Source: Acetobacteraceae bacterium (GTDB taxonomy: Bacteria; Pseudomonadota; Alphaproteobacteria; Acetobacterales; Acetobacteraceae). From it: a stretch of 64,000 nucleotides of DNA. The DNA lies in the NCBI GenBank assembly GCA_024280945.1, contig JAMXLO010000002.1:62001-126000 (forward strand), in the 5' to 3' direction. Positions 7,654 to 16,605 of this stretch are shown here, one piece after another; positions within the stretch are counted from its first letter, which is position 1; every line of letters starts with the position of its first letter. The notes below the pieces were generated by a model. That model was not told where the DNA came from and did not search any database. It was given only the letters and a program-made list of their open reading frames with translations. The position numbers were made by a program, and so were the translations under genes.

Positions 7654-8435
7654 CGGCGGCCTTCCGCGTCGTTGCCGACGCAGGAGCGTCGGTCGAGGTG
7701 CTGAAGGTCAGTCATCGCTTCGACCTGCACGGCAAACCGCTCCCTGTCCTCGAAGATGTTAGCTTCCGGGTAGAGCCTGGCGGGTTCGTCGCCCTGCTCG
7801 GGCCGAGCGGCTGCGGCAAATCGACCTTGTTGCGACTGGTGGCCGGCCTTGAGCCACCGTCCCGCGGCGCCTTGTCGGCGAATGATGCTCCGATCGATGG
7901 CCCGGATCCGTCGCGTGTGCTGATGTTCCAGGATCCCACGCTGTATCCCTGGCGCACGGTGAGGAACAACGCAGCGCTTGGCCTGGAGGCGCGTGGACTG
8001 AAGCACAGTCATTCGCCGCGCGTGGACAAGGCACTGCGTCTCGTCGGTCTCACCAACTTTGCCGATGCCTACCCGCATCAGCTCTCGGGTGGCATGGCGC
8101 AGCGCGCCGCTCTTGCGCGCGCTCTGGTGAATGACCCGGAACTCCTCCTGCTCGATGAGCCTCTCGGCAAGCTTGATTCGATGACGCGCATCACCATGCA
8201 GGGCGAGCTGGTCTCGCTGTGGGAGCGCTCTGGTTTTACGGCGTTGCTGGTGACGCACGACGTCGAAGAGGCGCTGTTCATGGCACAGCGCGTGATCGTG
8301 TTGAGCGATCGCCCCGCGCGCGTTAGGGCCGACGTGCCGGTCGATCTACCCTATCCACGCCATCGCGGCCACTCGCGGCTCGCCGACCTGAGACGCGAGG
8401 TGCTGCGCCTGCTCGGGCTGGATGGGACTTGGTAA
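7647..8435 (+). CDS. ABC transporter ATP-binding protein, SsuB-like
   Basis: 262 residues. Walker A is GPSGCGKST, the Q-loop lies at VLMFQDPTLYPWRTV, the signature is LSGGMAQR, Walker B is LLLLDEP, and the H-loop is VTHDVEEA. The order and spacing are those of the nitrate/sulfonate/taurine importer ATPases (SsuB/TauB/NrtD). It energises the permease encoded just upstream, with which it shares seven bases. The frame continues open far upstream, but ATG 7647, overlapping the permease stop, is the sensible start because the domain begins shortly after it. It is the last gene of the operon and converges on the amidohydrolase gene. Confidence 0.92.
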   Translation: MVAAAFRVVADAGASVEVLKVSHRFDLHGKPLPVLEDVSFRVEPGGFVALLGPSGCGKSTLLRLVAGLEPPSRGALSANDAPIDGPDPSRVLMFQDPTLYPWRTVRNNAALGLEARGLKHSHSPRVDKALRLVGLTNFADAYPHQLSGGMAQRAALARALVNDPELLLLDEPLGKLDSMTRITMQGELVSLWERSGFTALLVTHDVEEALFMAQRVIVLSDRPARVRADVPVDLPYPRHRGHSRLADLRREVLRLLGLDGTW

Positions 8436-8467
8436 TGTCCACGCCCCCCATTCAGCGCGGCGCACGG

Positions 8468-9310
8468 CTAGGCCTTGCGCGGTGACCAGCCGTACGCCTT
8501 GGCGCAGGCGCCGCCCATGAGCATCGCCCGCTCCGAGGTGCTCAAGCGATCAGTCTTGAGGAACGGTTCGACGGCCTGCTCGTAGTTGACGACGGCAAAC
8601 GCACGCGTCCAGTCAGTGCCCCACAGACAGCGCTCGAACCCCCAGGCATCGAACACGCGGGCCAACGGGTCCCAGATGTCCGGGAAAGGATACGGCTGCT
8701 GCGACAGCGTGCAGGCACCACTGACCTTGATCACCGCGTTTGGACGCTTGGCAAGCTCCAGCACCTTCGGAAGCTCGGCCCACGGATGCGACGGCGCGGG
8801 CGGCACGCGCGGTTGCACGATGCCCAGATGGTCGATGATGAACCGCGTGTCGGGATGGCGATCGATCAGAGCTGTACCCACGTCCAGGTTGCCCCAGAAC
8901 AGGATGTTTACCGGAAGATCGTAGCGAACGGCTGCACGCAAAATTCGGTCGAGACCCGGATCGGTCGGCTCACGCCCCGACTCTTTCGGCAGCATGATGC
9001 GGATGCCGACGGCGCCCGGTATCTTCTTCCACTCAGCGATGACATCGGCCACCGCCGGATCGTCTGGATTGACCGGCTTGACGATGGCGAACCGATCAGG
9101 ATGCGCCTGCTGCACCTCTACCGCATAGCTGGCGTCGTACTGATACAAGCCGAAGGCGGAAATGAAGATCGCGCCGTCGACGCCGACTTTATCCATCGCC
9201 GCCACCATCTCGTCACCGGTGACGTGATCGGGCCAGTTCGGCACGCTGTGCCACGGCCGTTTCGGCGTGTTTGCTTCATAGGCATGGACCTGGGAGTCGA
9301 TGATCGTCAT
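8468..9310 (-). CDS. Amidohydrolase family protein (Amidohydro_2)
   Basis: 280 residues, TIM-barrel amidohydrolase of the Amidohydro_2 type (relatives include 2-pyrone-4,6-dicarboxylate lactonase and decarboxylases). Visible signatures are the start TIIDSQVHAYEANTPKRPW with the strand-1 His, FIIDHLGIVQPR with a metal-ligand His, and CLWGTDWTRA near the C-terminus with the catalytic Asp. The strand-1 HxH pair is reduced to a single His (QVHAY), common in this subgroup. ATG 9310 has AGAGAGGAG seven bases upstream and is preferred over a start at 9331. The physiological substrate cannot be told. It stands alone between two unrelated operons, convergent with the ABC operon. Confidence 0.87.
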   Translation of the reverse strand: MTIIDSQVHAYEANTPKRPWHSVPNWPDHVTGDEMVAAMDKVGVDGAIFISAFGLYQYDASYAVEVQQAHPDRFAIVKPVNPDDPAVADVIAEWKKIPGAVGIRIMLPKESGREPTDPGLDRILRAAVRYDLPVNILFWGNLDVGTALIDRHPDTRFIIDHLGIVQPRVPPAPSHPWAELPKVLELAKRPNAVIKVSGACTLSQQPYPFPDIWDPLARVFDAWGFERCLWGTDWTRAFAVVNYEQAVEPFLKTDRLSTSERAMLMGGACAKAYGWSPRKA

Positions 9311-9356
9311 CGGATAGCTCCTCTCTGCCAAGGCTTATCCGATATCAGGCTTGGCA

Positions 9357-12300
9357 TCATTCGGCCAGCACCGGCTCCCCGACCCTGCTGCGCGCATGGT
9401 GGTCGGCGGCGATCAGCATATACACCGCCGGCACGACGAACAGCGTGAACAGCGTGCCGATGGCCAGGCCCGACGCAATCACCAGGCCCATATTGAAGCG
9501 TGACACGGCGCCGGCGCCGGTGGCGACGATCAGCGGCACAACGCCCAGCACCATCGCTGCGGTGGTCATCAGGATCGGCCGCAAGCGGATGCCAGCGGCC
9601 ATTTCGATCGCCTCCCGCCGCGAGTGGCCTTCCTTCTGCAGGTTATTGGCGAACTCGACGATCAGGATACCGTGTTTGCTGATCAGCCCCATCAGCGTCA
9701 CTAAGCCCACCTCGGTGTAGATGTTGAGACTGGCGCCGCCCACGCCGAGACCGACGAAGAACAGCGCTCCGGCAATCGACATCGGCACCGAGACCAGGAT
9801 GATGAACGGATCACGGAAACTCTCGAACAGTGCCGCGAGCGACAGGTAGATGATGATCAGCGCGAAGCCGAAGGTGAGCAGGAAGCCGCCCGACTCCTGT
9901 ATGTACTGCCGCGACAGGCCGCCATAGTCGACCGTATATCCAGGTGGTAGCTCGCGCTCGGCGAGATCCTGCAGGAAGCTCACGGCTGTGCCAAGTGCAA
10001 CGCCAGGTGCAGGCACGCCCTGGATCATCGCGTCATTGAGCTGCTGGAAGTGATTGAGCGACTCCGGCGCCGTGCGCGTGACGATGCGCGCGACGGTGGA
10101 AAGCGGAACCGAAGCGCCGCTCTCGGTTCGTATGTAATAGTTCAGCAGCTGCTCGGCGTTCAGCCGGTAGCGCTGCTGCACCTGCGGGATCACCTTGTAC
10201 GAACGGCCGTCCAGCCCGAAGTAGTTGACATACCCGCCGCCGAGCATGGCACTCAGCGCGCTGCCGACATCGCTCATCTTCAGGCCAAGCAGCGCAGTCT
10301 TGCTGCGATCGATCTCCACCGTCGTCTGCGGCTTGTCGTAACGAAGATCGGTGTCGAGATAGATGAACAATCCGCTCTTGCGCGCGTCTTGCAGAAACTT
10401 CTGCGCCACATCGTTGATGCGGGCGAACGGGTCAGTGCTGCCGATGATGAACTGGATCGGCAGGCCCTGACTGCCAGGCAGCGGTGGCGGCTGGAATGCC
10501 GCGACCTGCGCACCGGCGATGCCGGCCATCTGTTGTTGCACCAGGGGTTGCAACACGGCCGTGGTGCGCTCGCGCTTGTCCCAGGGCTTCAGCACCATGC
10601 CGGAGATGTTCTGCCCGGGCATATCGAGCTGGAAGACGTGGTCGGTCTCCGGGATACTGGCGAAGTCCTGATAGATTTGCCGGTCGTACAGCTGGCGCTG
10701 CTGCAGCGTGGAGTTGGCGGCGTTCTGTGCTGAGGTGATAATGACGCCCTGATCCTCCTGCGGCGCCAGTTCACTGGTCGCCGAACCGTAGAGGAAATAG
10801 ATGCTGCCAAGGATGATCAGCGCGAACACCGTGGTCACCGGCAGATAATTCAGGCTGCCATGCAGCCAGCGTTCATAGCGGCGATGCAGGGCATGGAACC
10901 GGCGGTCGATGAAATCGATCAGGCGACCTTCCCAGCGCGGCAGGTTGCCACTCGCGCGCAGCAGGCGCGACGTCATCATAGGCGACAGTGTCAGCGCGAT
11001 GATCGCCGAGACGGTGACGGCGCCGACCAGAGTGAACGCGAACTCGGTGAACAGCGCGCCGGTCAGTCCGCCCTGGAAGCCGATCGGCACATACACTGCG
11101 ACCAGCACGACGGTCATCGCGATGATCGGACCGGCAAGCTCGCGCGCGGCCTGGACCGCCGCCGGTATCGGCCGCATGCCGTCTTCCAGGTGGCGATTGA
11201 CGTTCTCCACCACGATGATGGCGTCGTCCACCACCAGGCCAATCGCCAGCACCAGTGCGAGCAAGGTCAGCAGGTTGATCGAGAAGCCACACAGCAGCAT
11301 GAAAGTGAACGTGCCGATCAGCGACAGCGGGATGGCAATCACCGGAATCAGCACCGACCGCGGCGAGCCGAGGAAAACGAACACCACCAGGGTGACGATC
11401 ACGACGGCCATGATCAGAGTGCGGATCACCTCATTGATCGCACTGCTGACGAAGTCGGTGGAATCGTAGACGATCTGACCGTTCAGCCCCTGCGGCAGTT
11501 GCGACTGTATCCCCGGGAAGATCGCATGCACGCCATGGATCACGTCGAGCAGGTTGGCGGCTGGCGCGACCTGGATGCCGATATATACCGCTTGCTGGCC
11601 GTCGAAACCGACCGCGGTCTCGTAGTCGTCGAAACCAAGGGTGACGTTGGCGACATCCTTCAGTCGTACGATCGCGCCGCCGCTTTGCTTCAGCACCAGG
11701 TCACGGAACTCGTCGAGTGAATGCAGATCGGTGGAGGCGGTCAGATCTACCTGCACCATCTGGCCCTTGGTATTGCCGAGGCCGGAAATGTAGTTGTTGG
11801 CCGCGAGCGCCTGCGAGACATCGGCGGCGGTCAGGCCATAGGCGGCGAGCTTCTCCGGGTCGAGCCAGGCGCGCAGAGCGAAATACTTGCCGCCCAGGAT
11901 CTCGGCGGTCTGCACACCTGGCACCGCCTGCAGTTTCGGCTGCACGACGCGCACCAGGTAATCGGTGATCTGGTTCGGCGCCAGCACGCTGCTGTTGAAG
12001 CCGATATACATCGCATCGATCGTCTGGCCGATCCGCACGGTAAGGGTGGGTTGCTGTGTACCGGGCGGCAACTGGCTCAGCACCGAGGCGATCTTGGTGT
12101 TGATCTCGGTCAGCGCCTTGTCCGCATCGTAGTTGAGGCGGAGATAGACGGTAATGGTGCTGACGCCGGAGGTACTGGTCGACTGCATGTAGTCGATACC
12201 ATTGGCCTGCGCGATTGCGTTCTCCAACGGCGTGGTAATGAACCCTGTGACCACGTTGGGGTCGGCGCCATAATAGACCGTGTTGATGGTGACCACGGCA

Positions 12301-12425
12301 TTCTGCGTCTGCGGATATTGCAGGACCTGCAGGGTGCCGAGTGCGCGCAGACCCAACACAAGGATCAGTAGGCTGACCACCGATGCCAGCACCGGACGAC
12401 GAATAAAGATGTCGGTAAACTTCAT
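9357..12425 (-). CDS. RND efflux pump inner membrane transporter (HAE1 type)
   Basis: 1022 residues, a full-length AcrB/MexB/MexF-like proton/drug antiporter. It begins MKFTDIFIRRPVLASVVSLLI, a typical first helix. The proton relay pair Asp400-Asp401 lies in AIGLVVDDAIIVVENV, and the repeat structure of two halves with large periplasmic loops is clear. It is the third structural gene after the outer membrane and adaptor genes on the minus strand, 9 bases after the adaptor stop. It pumps substrates from periplasm or membrane through the tripartite complex. The substrate range cannot be predicted. Expression is probably set by the TetR gene heading the operon. Confidence 0.95.
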   Translation of the reverse strand: MKFTDIFIRRPVLASVVSLLILVLGLRALGTLQVLQYPQTQNAVVTINTVYYGADPNVVTGFITTPLENAIAQANGIDYMQSTSTSGVSTITVYLRLNYDADKALTEINTKIASVLSQLPPGTQQPTLTVRIGQTIDAMYIGFNSSVLAPNQITDYLVRVVQPKLQAVPGVQTAEILGGKYFALRAWLDPEKLAAYGLTAADVSQALAANNYISGLGNTKGQMVQVDLTASTDLHSLDEFRDLVLKQSGGAIVRLKDVANVTLGFDDYETAVGFDGQQAVYIGIQVAPAANLLDVIHGVHAIFPGIQSQLPQGLNGQIVYDSTDFVSSAINEVIRTLIMAVVIVTLVVFVFLGSPRSVLIPVIAIPLSLIGTFTFMLLCGFSINLLTLLALVLAIGLVVDDAIIVVENVNRHLEDGMRPIPAAVQAARELAGPIIAMTVVLVAVYVPIGFQGGLTGALFTEFAFTLVGAVTVSAIIALTLSPMMTSRLLRASGNLPRWEGRLIDFIDRRFHALHRRYERWLHGSLNYLPVTTVFALIILGSIYFLYGSATSELAPQEDQGVIITSAQNAANSTLQQRQLYDRQIYQDFASIPETDHVFQLDMPGQNISGMVLKPWDKRERTTAVLQPLVQQQMAGIAGAQVAAFQPPPLPGSQGLPIQFIIGSTDPFARINDVAQKFLQDARKSGLFIYLDTDLRYDKPQTTVEIDRSKTALLGLKMSDVGSALSAMLGGGYVNYFGLDGRSYKVIPQVQQRYRLNAEQLLNYYIRTESGASVPLSTVARIVTRTAPESLNHFQQLNDAMIQGVPAPGVALGTAVSFLQDLAERELPPGYTVDYGGLSRQYIQESGGFLLTFGFALIIIYLSLAALFESFRDPFIILVSVPMSIAGALFFVGLGVGGASLNIYTEVGLVTLMGLISKHGILIVEFANNLQKEGHSRREAIEMAAGIRLRPILMTTAAMVLGVVPLIVATGAGAVSRFNMGLVIASGLAIGTLFTLFVVPAVYMLIAADHHARSRVGEPVLAE

Positions 12426-12434
12426 GCTGCCACC

Positions 12435-13547
12435 TTAGTGGTCGGTGGGTTCGGGCGCCGCATTGTCTGCGGGCTGGATACTGTTGTTGATGGTGACCGG
12501 CGAGCCGTTATGCAGCTTCATCTGGCCAGCGGTGACGACGACATCGCCCTGCTTCACGCCGCTCAATATGGCGACCTGGTCGCCGCGTCTGGCTCCGGTG
12601 GTAACAAAGGTCTGTCTGACCGTCTTCGCCGCGTCATTCTGCTCGACGATGAATACCGTGCTGCCATAGGGATTATAGGCGACCGCCGTCTGCGGCAGAG
12701 TGATGTGACGCTGCTGCTCACCGGCATCGATGTCGATCGTGGCATACATGCCGGGCAACAGCCGGCGGTCTGGATTGCCCAGCGTGGCACGCACCTGCAC
12801 GTTGCGCGAGTTCGCGTCGACCTGCGGATTGATCGCGGTGATCTTTCCCGCGAAGGTCTGCCCCGGATACGTATCGACCTTGATCGAGATCTGCTGATCG
12901 ATCCTGATCCGGTCCAGCGCTTGCTGCGGCAGAAAGAAATCGACATAAATCGGATCGAGGGCCTGCAACGTGACGATGGTGGTGCCTGCGTTGAGAAACT
13001 GCCCGACATCGACGGCTCGGATACCTAGGTGACCGCTGAACGGAGCGCGCAGGTTCTTCTTGTCCACCATCGCCTTTTGCTGCTCGACCTGGGCACGCGC
13101 GTTCTTCAGATTGAAAGTGTCGGAATCGACCTGCTGCTGGCTCACCGCCTTCGCCTTCCACTGCTTCACGTCGCGGTCATAGGTGACCTGGGCGAGATCC
13201 GCGGTGGCCTGCAGCGCCTGCAGCTTGGCCACATCATCCTCCGAGCGCAGCCGCAGCAGCACAGTGCCGGCGGCAACATCGTCGCCCGAGTTGAAATGCA
13301 GTTCACCGACGATGCCGGAGACCTCCAGCGACAGGTCAGCGCCATTCACCGCACGCAGGCTGCCGACCGCCTCGAGCTGTGGCTGCCACTCCTGCATTCC
13401 GGCGGTGACGGTGGAGACGGTCTGCGGCGGATTGGCCATGGCGGCCAGCACCTGGTGGATCATCCGTGCCTTGAAGTTCTGGAACGCAAAGAATCCGCCC
13501 AGAACGACGCCCACCCCGACCAACATGATAATCATACGCTTGATCAT
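12435..13547 (-). CDS. RND efflux periplasmic adaptor (membrane fusion protein)
   Basis: About 370 residues. An N-terminal uncleaved membrane anchor, IIMLVGVGVVLGGFFAF, is followed by the HlyD/MexE-type architecture. The lipoyl half-motifs flank a short helical hairpin (LQALQATADLAQVTYDRDVKQW, partly). The second half begins NLRAPFSGHLGIRAVDVGQF. A beta-barrel and a membrane-proximal domain end the protein. It bridges the RND pump and the outer membrane channel. The start is ATG 13547, with GGAGA eight bases upstream, because the anchor begins there; a longer frame to 13703 runs into the preceding gene. It sits between the outer membrane factor and the pump gene in one operon. Confidence 0.93.
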   Translation of the reverse strand: MIKRMIIMLVGVGVVLGGFFAFQNFKARMIHQVLAAMANPPQTVSTVTAGMQEWQPQLEAVGSLRAVNGADLSLEVSGIVGELHFNSGDDVAAGTVLLRLRSEDDVAKLQALQATADLAQVTYDRDVKQWKAKAVSQQQVDSDTFNLKNARAQVEQQKAMVDKKNLRAPFSGHLGIRAVDVGQFLNAGTTIVTLQALDPIYVDFFLPQQALDRIRIDQQISIKVDTYPGQTFAGKITAINPQVDANSRNVQVRATLGNPDRRLLPGMYATIDIDAGEQQRHITLPQTAVAYNPYGSTVFIVEQNDAAKTVRQTFVTTGARRGDQVAILSGVKQGDVVVTAGQMKLHNGSPVTINNSIQPADNAAPEPTDH

Positions 13548-13558
13548 GTCCGTCTCCG

Positions 13559-15037
13559 TCAGGACTGCTTTGCGTTTTCGGCAACCTGCGGCGCGACATC
13601 GCTGCGATGCCACCAGCCGCCACCCAGTGCCTGGAACAGTGCCGCCGTATCGGCGTAACGGTTTGCCTCGGCTTGAACGAGGCTGATACGCGCCTGCTGC
13701 CACGTCCGCTGCGCGTTCAGCAACGTAAGGTAGTCGATGGCACCAAGTTGATACTGCCGTCGCGCCAGATCAAGGCTGGCAGCCGCCGAACGCTCGGATG
13801 CGGCGGCGGCCACCATCGCGTCGGCATCAGACTGCAGCGCACGCAGCGTGTCGGCGACATTCTGACATGCCTTGATCACCGTGCTGCGGTACTGCGCGGC
13901 TGTCTGCTCGAATGCGGCGACCGCGGCGCGCTTGCGATGCAGCAGGGTGCCGGCATCGAACAGAGTCTGGGTGATGCCGCCCGCAATACTCCATACCCCG
14001 GTGCCGGGCGCGAACATGTTGGTGAAATTGTTCGACGCGGTGCCAAGGCTGCCAGTAATGCTGAACTGCGGCAGCTGATTGGCCGTGGCAACACCGATCT
14101 GCGCCGATGCCGAATGAAGCTGCGCCTCGGCCGCGCGCACGTCCGGGCGTTGCTCCACCAGTTGCGACGGCAGGCTGACTGGAAGGTCATTCGGCAGACG
14201 CATGCTGTCGAGTGCAAACATGCCGGCGGCTTCATGCGAAGGAAGTTGGCCAACCAGCGCAGCAAGCTGGTTGCGGGTTTGCGCCAGTTGCTTCTGCAGC
14301 GGCGGCAGCGTGGCGCGCGTCTGCGCGAGTTGCGCTTCCTGCGTCAGCACGTCGGCCTGTGACGCACCACCCAGGTTGAAGCGATCGCGCACCAGCTTCA
14401 GCGACTGCGCCTGGTCGCGGATGATGTCCTGCGTGGCGGCGATCTGGCCACGCAGCGATGCCTCCTGCACCGCCGCGACCACGACGTTGGAGGTCAGCGT
14501 GAGATAGGTCGCCTCGAGCTGAAAGCGTTGATACTCCGCCTGTGCCTCCAGCGATTCGATCTGTCGCCGCGTTCCGCCCCACACGTCGAGCGCGTAAGAG
14601 ATGTTCAGCTGTGGCGTGACCAGACCGAATGTCGCGATGTTGCTCGGCTGGCCAAAGGTGGCGCCCGAGAATCGTTGCTTCTCGGCCTGAAAGTTGAAGC
14701 TGGCCTGCGGGAACAGCGCTCCCTGTTCGGCGTAGACGTTCTCCTGTGCCTGGCGCAGGGCGGCCTGCGCGGCATCGAGATCGGGATTGGCTTTCAGCGC
14801 CTGTCCAATCAACTGATTGAGCGGTCGGGAGCGGAACAGCGTCCACCAGTCGCCGGGAATGTCGCGATCGGCCAGGAAATGCTGTGCGTCGCCACCGCGC
14901 ATCCTTACCGATGCGGTCTGCGTGGCCAGCGGCTCGGGCGTATAGCCGGTATCGGTCGGTGCCGCCGGACGTTCGAAGTCGGGACCGACCGCACATCCGC
15001 CCAGACTCAGCACGAGAGCGAGTGCCGTTCGCTTCAC
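13559..15037 (-). CDS. RND efflux outer membrane factor, NodT/OprM family lipoprotein
   Basis: 492 residues. It has a lipoprotein signal with lipobox LGGC (Cys15) and the mature start AVGPDFERPAAP, typical of NodT/OprM proteins. Two repeated outer membrane efflux halves follow, with LNQLIGQALKANPDLDAAQAAL and VAAFEQTAAQYR-type helices that form the trimeric channel. It provides the exit duct of the tripartite pump encoded downstream. Its ATG overlaps the stop of the TetR gene in an ATGA arrangement (15034-15037), so regulator and pump form one transcript. Nothing is truncated. Confidence 0.94.
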   Translation of the reverse strand: MKRTALALVLSLGGCAVGPDFERPAAPTDTGYTPEPLATQTASVRMRGGDAQHFLADRDIPGDWWTLFRSRPLNQLIGQALKANPDLDAAQAALRQAQENVYAEQGALFPQASFNFQAEKQRFSGATFGQPSNIATFGLVTPQLNISYALDVWGGTRRQIESLEAQAEYQRFQLEATYLTLTSNVVVAAVQEASLRGQIAATQDIIRDQAQSLKLVRDRFNLGGASQADVLTQEAQLAQTRATLPPLQKQLAQTRNQLAALVGQLPSHEAAGMFALDSMRLPNDLPVSLPSQLVEQRPDVRAAEAQLHSASAQIGVATANQLPQFSITGSLGTASNNFTNMFAPGTGVWSIAGGITQTLFDAGTLLHRKRAAVAAFEQTAAQYRSTVIKACQNVADTLRALQSDADAMVAAAASERSAAASLDLARRQYQLGAIDYLTLLNAQRTWQQARISLVQAEANRYADTAALFQALGGGWWHRSDVAPQVAENAKQS

Positions 15038-15720
15038 TTCGGCCGGCTCCGAAAGATCGCCTGGACATGCTGGCGCACCACCGCCTGGGCCGAGCGGATG
15101 CGCTCCTCGCTGATGGTGTCCCAGTGCAGCACGCGCGACGTGCCCCAGCCGCAGAAGATCTTGGCCTGGCCGATCAGCGTCATCGTGTGCAGCAGCACCT
15201 GCTCGTCATCCTGCGCGCGGCCGATCAACCGCCCGATGATGGCGCAGCACGGCGAACAGACGTGGCGGATCATATCGTCCTGCAGCGCATAGACCGCCGC
15301 ATTCGGTTCCACCTCCATGCGCGCAAAGAATTTTTGGCGGCTCTCGCGATTGGGCACGCTGTCATCGAGGATCAGCCCGACCATGACGTCGAGGATGTCG
15401 CTCAACAGGTCGATGAGCCGTTGGCGCGGCAGGTGGTCATCGGCCAATGCGCTGTGCACGCGCTTGAGGGTGGTGGCGAAGCCGACCTGCATCTGTTCGC
15501 TTATCTGTTCGACCACGGCGCGATACAGGCCTTCCTTGCTGCCGAAATAGTACTGAATGGCGGGCAAGTTCACGCCGGCCCGCTCGGCCAGGGTGCGCGT
15601 GCTGGCGCCCTCAAAGCCGCTGGCGGCGAACAGCTCGAGTGCCGCCTCCAGGATCCGGCCGCGCGTTTCTTCGCCGCGTTGATGGGATCCCGGTCGGAAC
15701 CGGCTGATACTGACGGACAT
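15034..15720 (-). CDS. TetR/AcrR family regulator of the RND operon
   Basis: 228 residues. The N-terminal helix-turn-helix is ILEAALELFAASGFEGASTRTLAERAGVNLPAIQYYFGSKEGLYRAV in outline (residues 22-70), classic TetR. The C-terminal ligand domain resembles the CerR/DUF1956-type group (AQDDEQVLLHTMTLIGQAKIF). It is the first gene of the efflux operon and overlaps the outer membrane factor start by four bases. It therefore likely represses its own operon and is released by a pump substrate. An imperfect palindrome at 15770-15789, overlapping a TTGACT hexamer, is a candidate operator. The role is inferred from the arrangement, which is common for such pumps. Confidence 0.92.
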   Translation of the reverse strand: MSVSISRFRPGSHQRGEETRGRILEAALELFAASGFEGASTRTLAERAGVNLPAIQYYFGSKEGLYRAVVEQISEQMQVGFATTLKRVHSALADDHLPRQRLIDLLSDILDVMVGLILDDSVPNRESRQKFFARMEVEPNAAVYALQDDMIRHVCSPCCAIIGRLIGRAQDDEQVLLHTMTLIGQAKIFCGWGTSRVLHWDTISEERIRSAQAVVRQHVQAIFRSRPK

Positions 15721-15769
15721 TCTGTTGCCCCAGATTGCGGAGCGGCCTGCTATATCGTCCGACCGCCAA

Positions 15770-15789
15770 AGTCAATCGATCGATATACT
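15770..15789 (-). promoter_or_regulatory. Candidate TetR operator and promoter of RND operon
   Basis: AGTCAATCGATCGATATACT matches its own reverse complement at 16 of 20 positions, with a perfect core ATCGATCGAT. On the minus strand it ends in TTGACT, followed 15 bases later by TATAGC, a possible though short-spaced promoter about 20 bases before the TetR start. The overlap with the -35 fits repression. Confidence 0.5.
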
Positions 15790-15853
15790 ATTCCCCGCTA
15801 GCTGCGATCACATCTCTGCGCCGGATGGCAGTGGACGGCAGAAAGTGACGATT

Positions 15854-16474
15854 TCAGCGATAGTGTCGCGAGGGCTGGATCTTTCCACCGGCCACGGCGA
15901 CACGAGTCGCCGGTGTGGCTTGTTTGCACTGGATCGCGCCGAGAAAACTGCGGTCAAGCGATTGGGTGGGCTCGATCAGCCCGCCGCGTCGGACATGCTG
16001 TGCCTTCAACTGCTGATAGACCGCAAGAACAGCATCAGCGTAGCGATAGCTCTCCTCGGGAAACACCGCTCGATTAGGGCCGGCATTGTACGCCACCAGC
16101 ACCATATATGGATTCCCGGCAAAGCGTCGATCATTCGCCAGCACGCGCAAAAATTGCATGCCACCTAAGATGGACTGATGCGGGTCGAGAGGATCGGCCA
16201 CGTGCATCGCAGCACTGGTTTCAGGCATCAGCTGCATCAGACCCTGTGCACCCTTTGACGACACGGCACGCGGATCAAAGCTGCTTTCAATCTGAGTGAT
16301 CGCCTGGGCGAGGTCAGGATCGATACGCAGGCGCTTGCCCGCCCTTTCGTAGACACTCTTGAGGCTCGCGTGGATGGCCGTCGGATTTATCGGCCGCGAT
16401 GTACATTCGTGATGGGTCTGTCCGAGAGCGACCACCGGCCATAACAAGAAAGCGAGCGCCATACGTCCAAGCAT
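15854..16474 (-). CDS. Soluble lytic transglycosylase-like protein (SLT domain)
   Basis: About 206 residues with signal peptide MLGRMALAFLLWPVVALGQT. A small SLT (goose-lysozyme-like) domain follows: catalytic Glu63 in QAITQIESSFDP, then SSKGAQGLMQLMPETS and LVAYNAGPNRAV, the three diagnostic motifs. It cleaves peptidoglycan in the periplasm to anhydromuropeptides. Such small enzymes often serve secretion or conjugation machines, but none is nearby, so a housekeeping or remodelling role is as likely. ATG 16474 is chosen because the signal peptide starts there; no good ribosome binding site is visible, and the frame stays open upstream to 16678. It is divergent from the next oxidoreductase gene. 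Confidence 0.87.
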   Translation of the reverse strand: MLGRMALAFLLWPVVALGQTHHECTSRPINPTAIHASLKSVYERAGKRLRIDPDLAQAITQIESSFDPRAVSSKGAQGLMQLMPETSAAMHVADPLDPHQSILGGMQFLRVLANDRRFAGNPYMVLVAYNAGPNRAVFPEESYRYADAVLAVYQQLKAQHVRRGGLIEPTQSLDRSFLGAIQCKQATPATRVAVAGGKIQPSRHYR

Positions 16475-16605
16475 CGTTGCATTTGTTCTATGGTCGCCCT
16501 CGCTGTCATTACCCCCGTTGGGATACCCCCGCAGTTGGTTGTGTGAGCCGCTGGTCCTACACTTGCTGCTCGTCGGCGGAACAAACAGAGATGGGGAGGA
16601 AGCAG

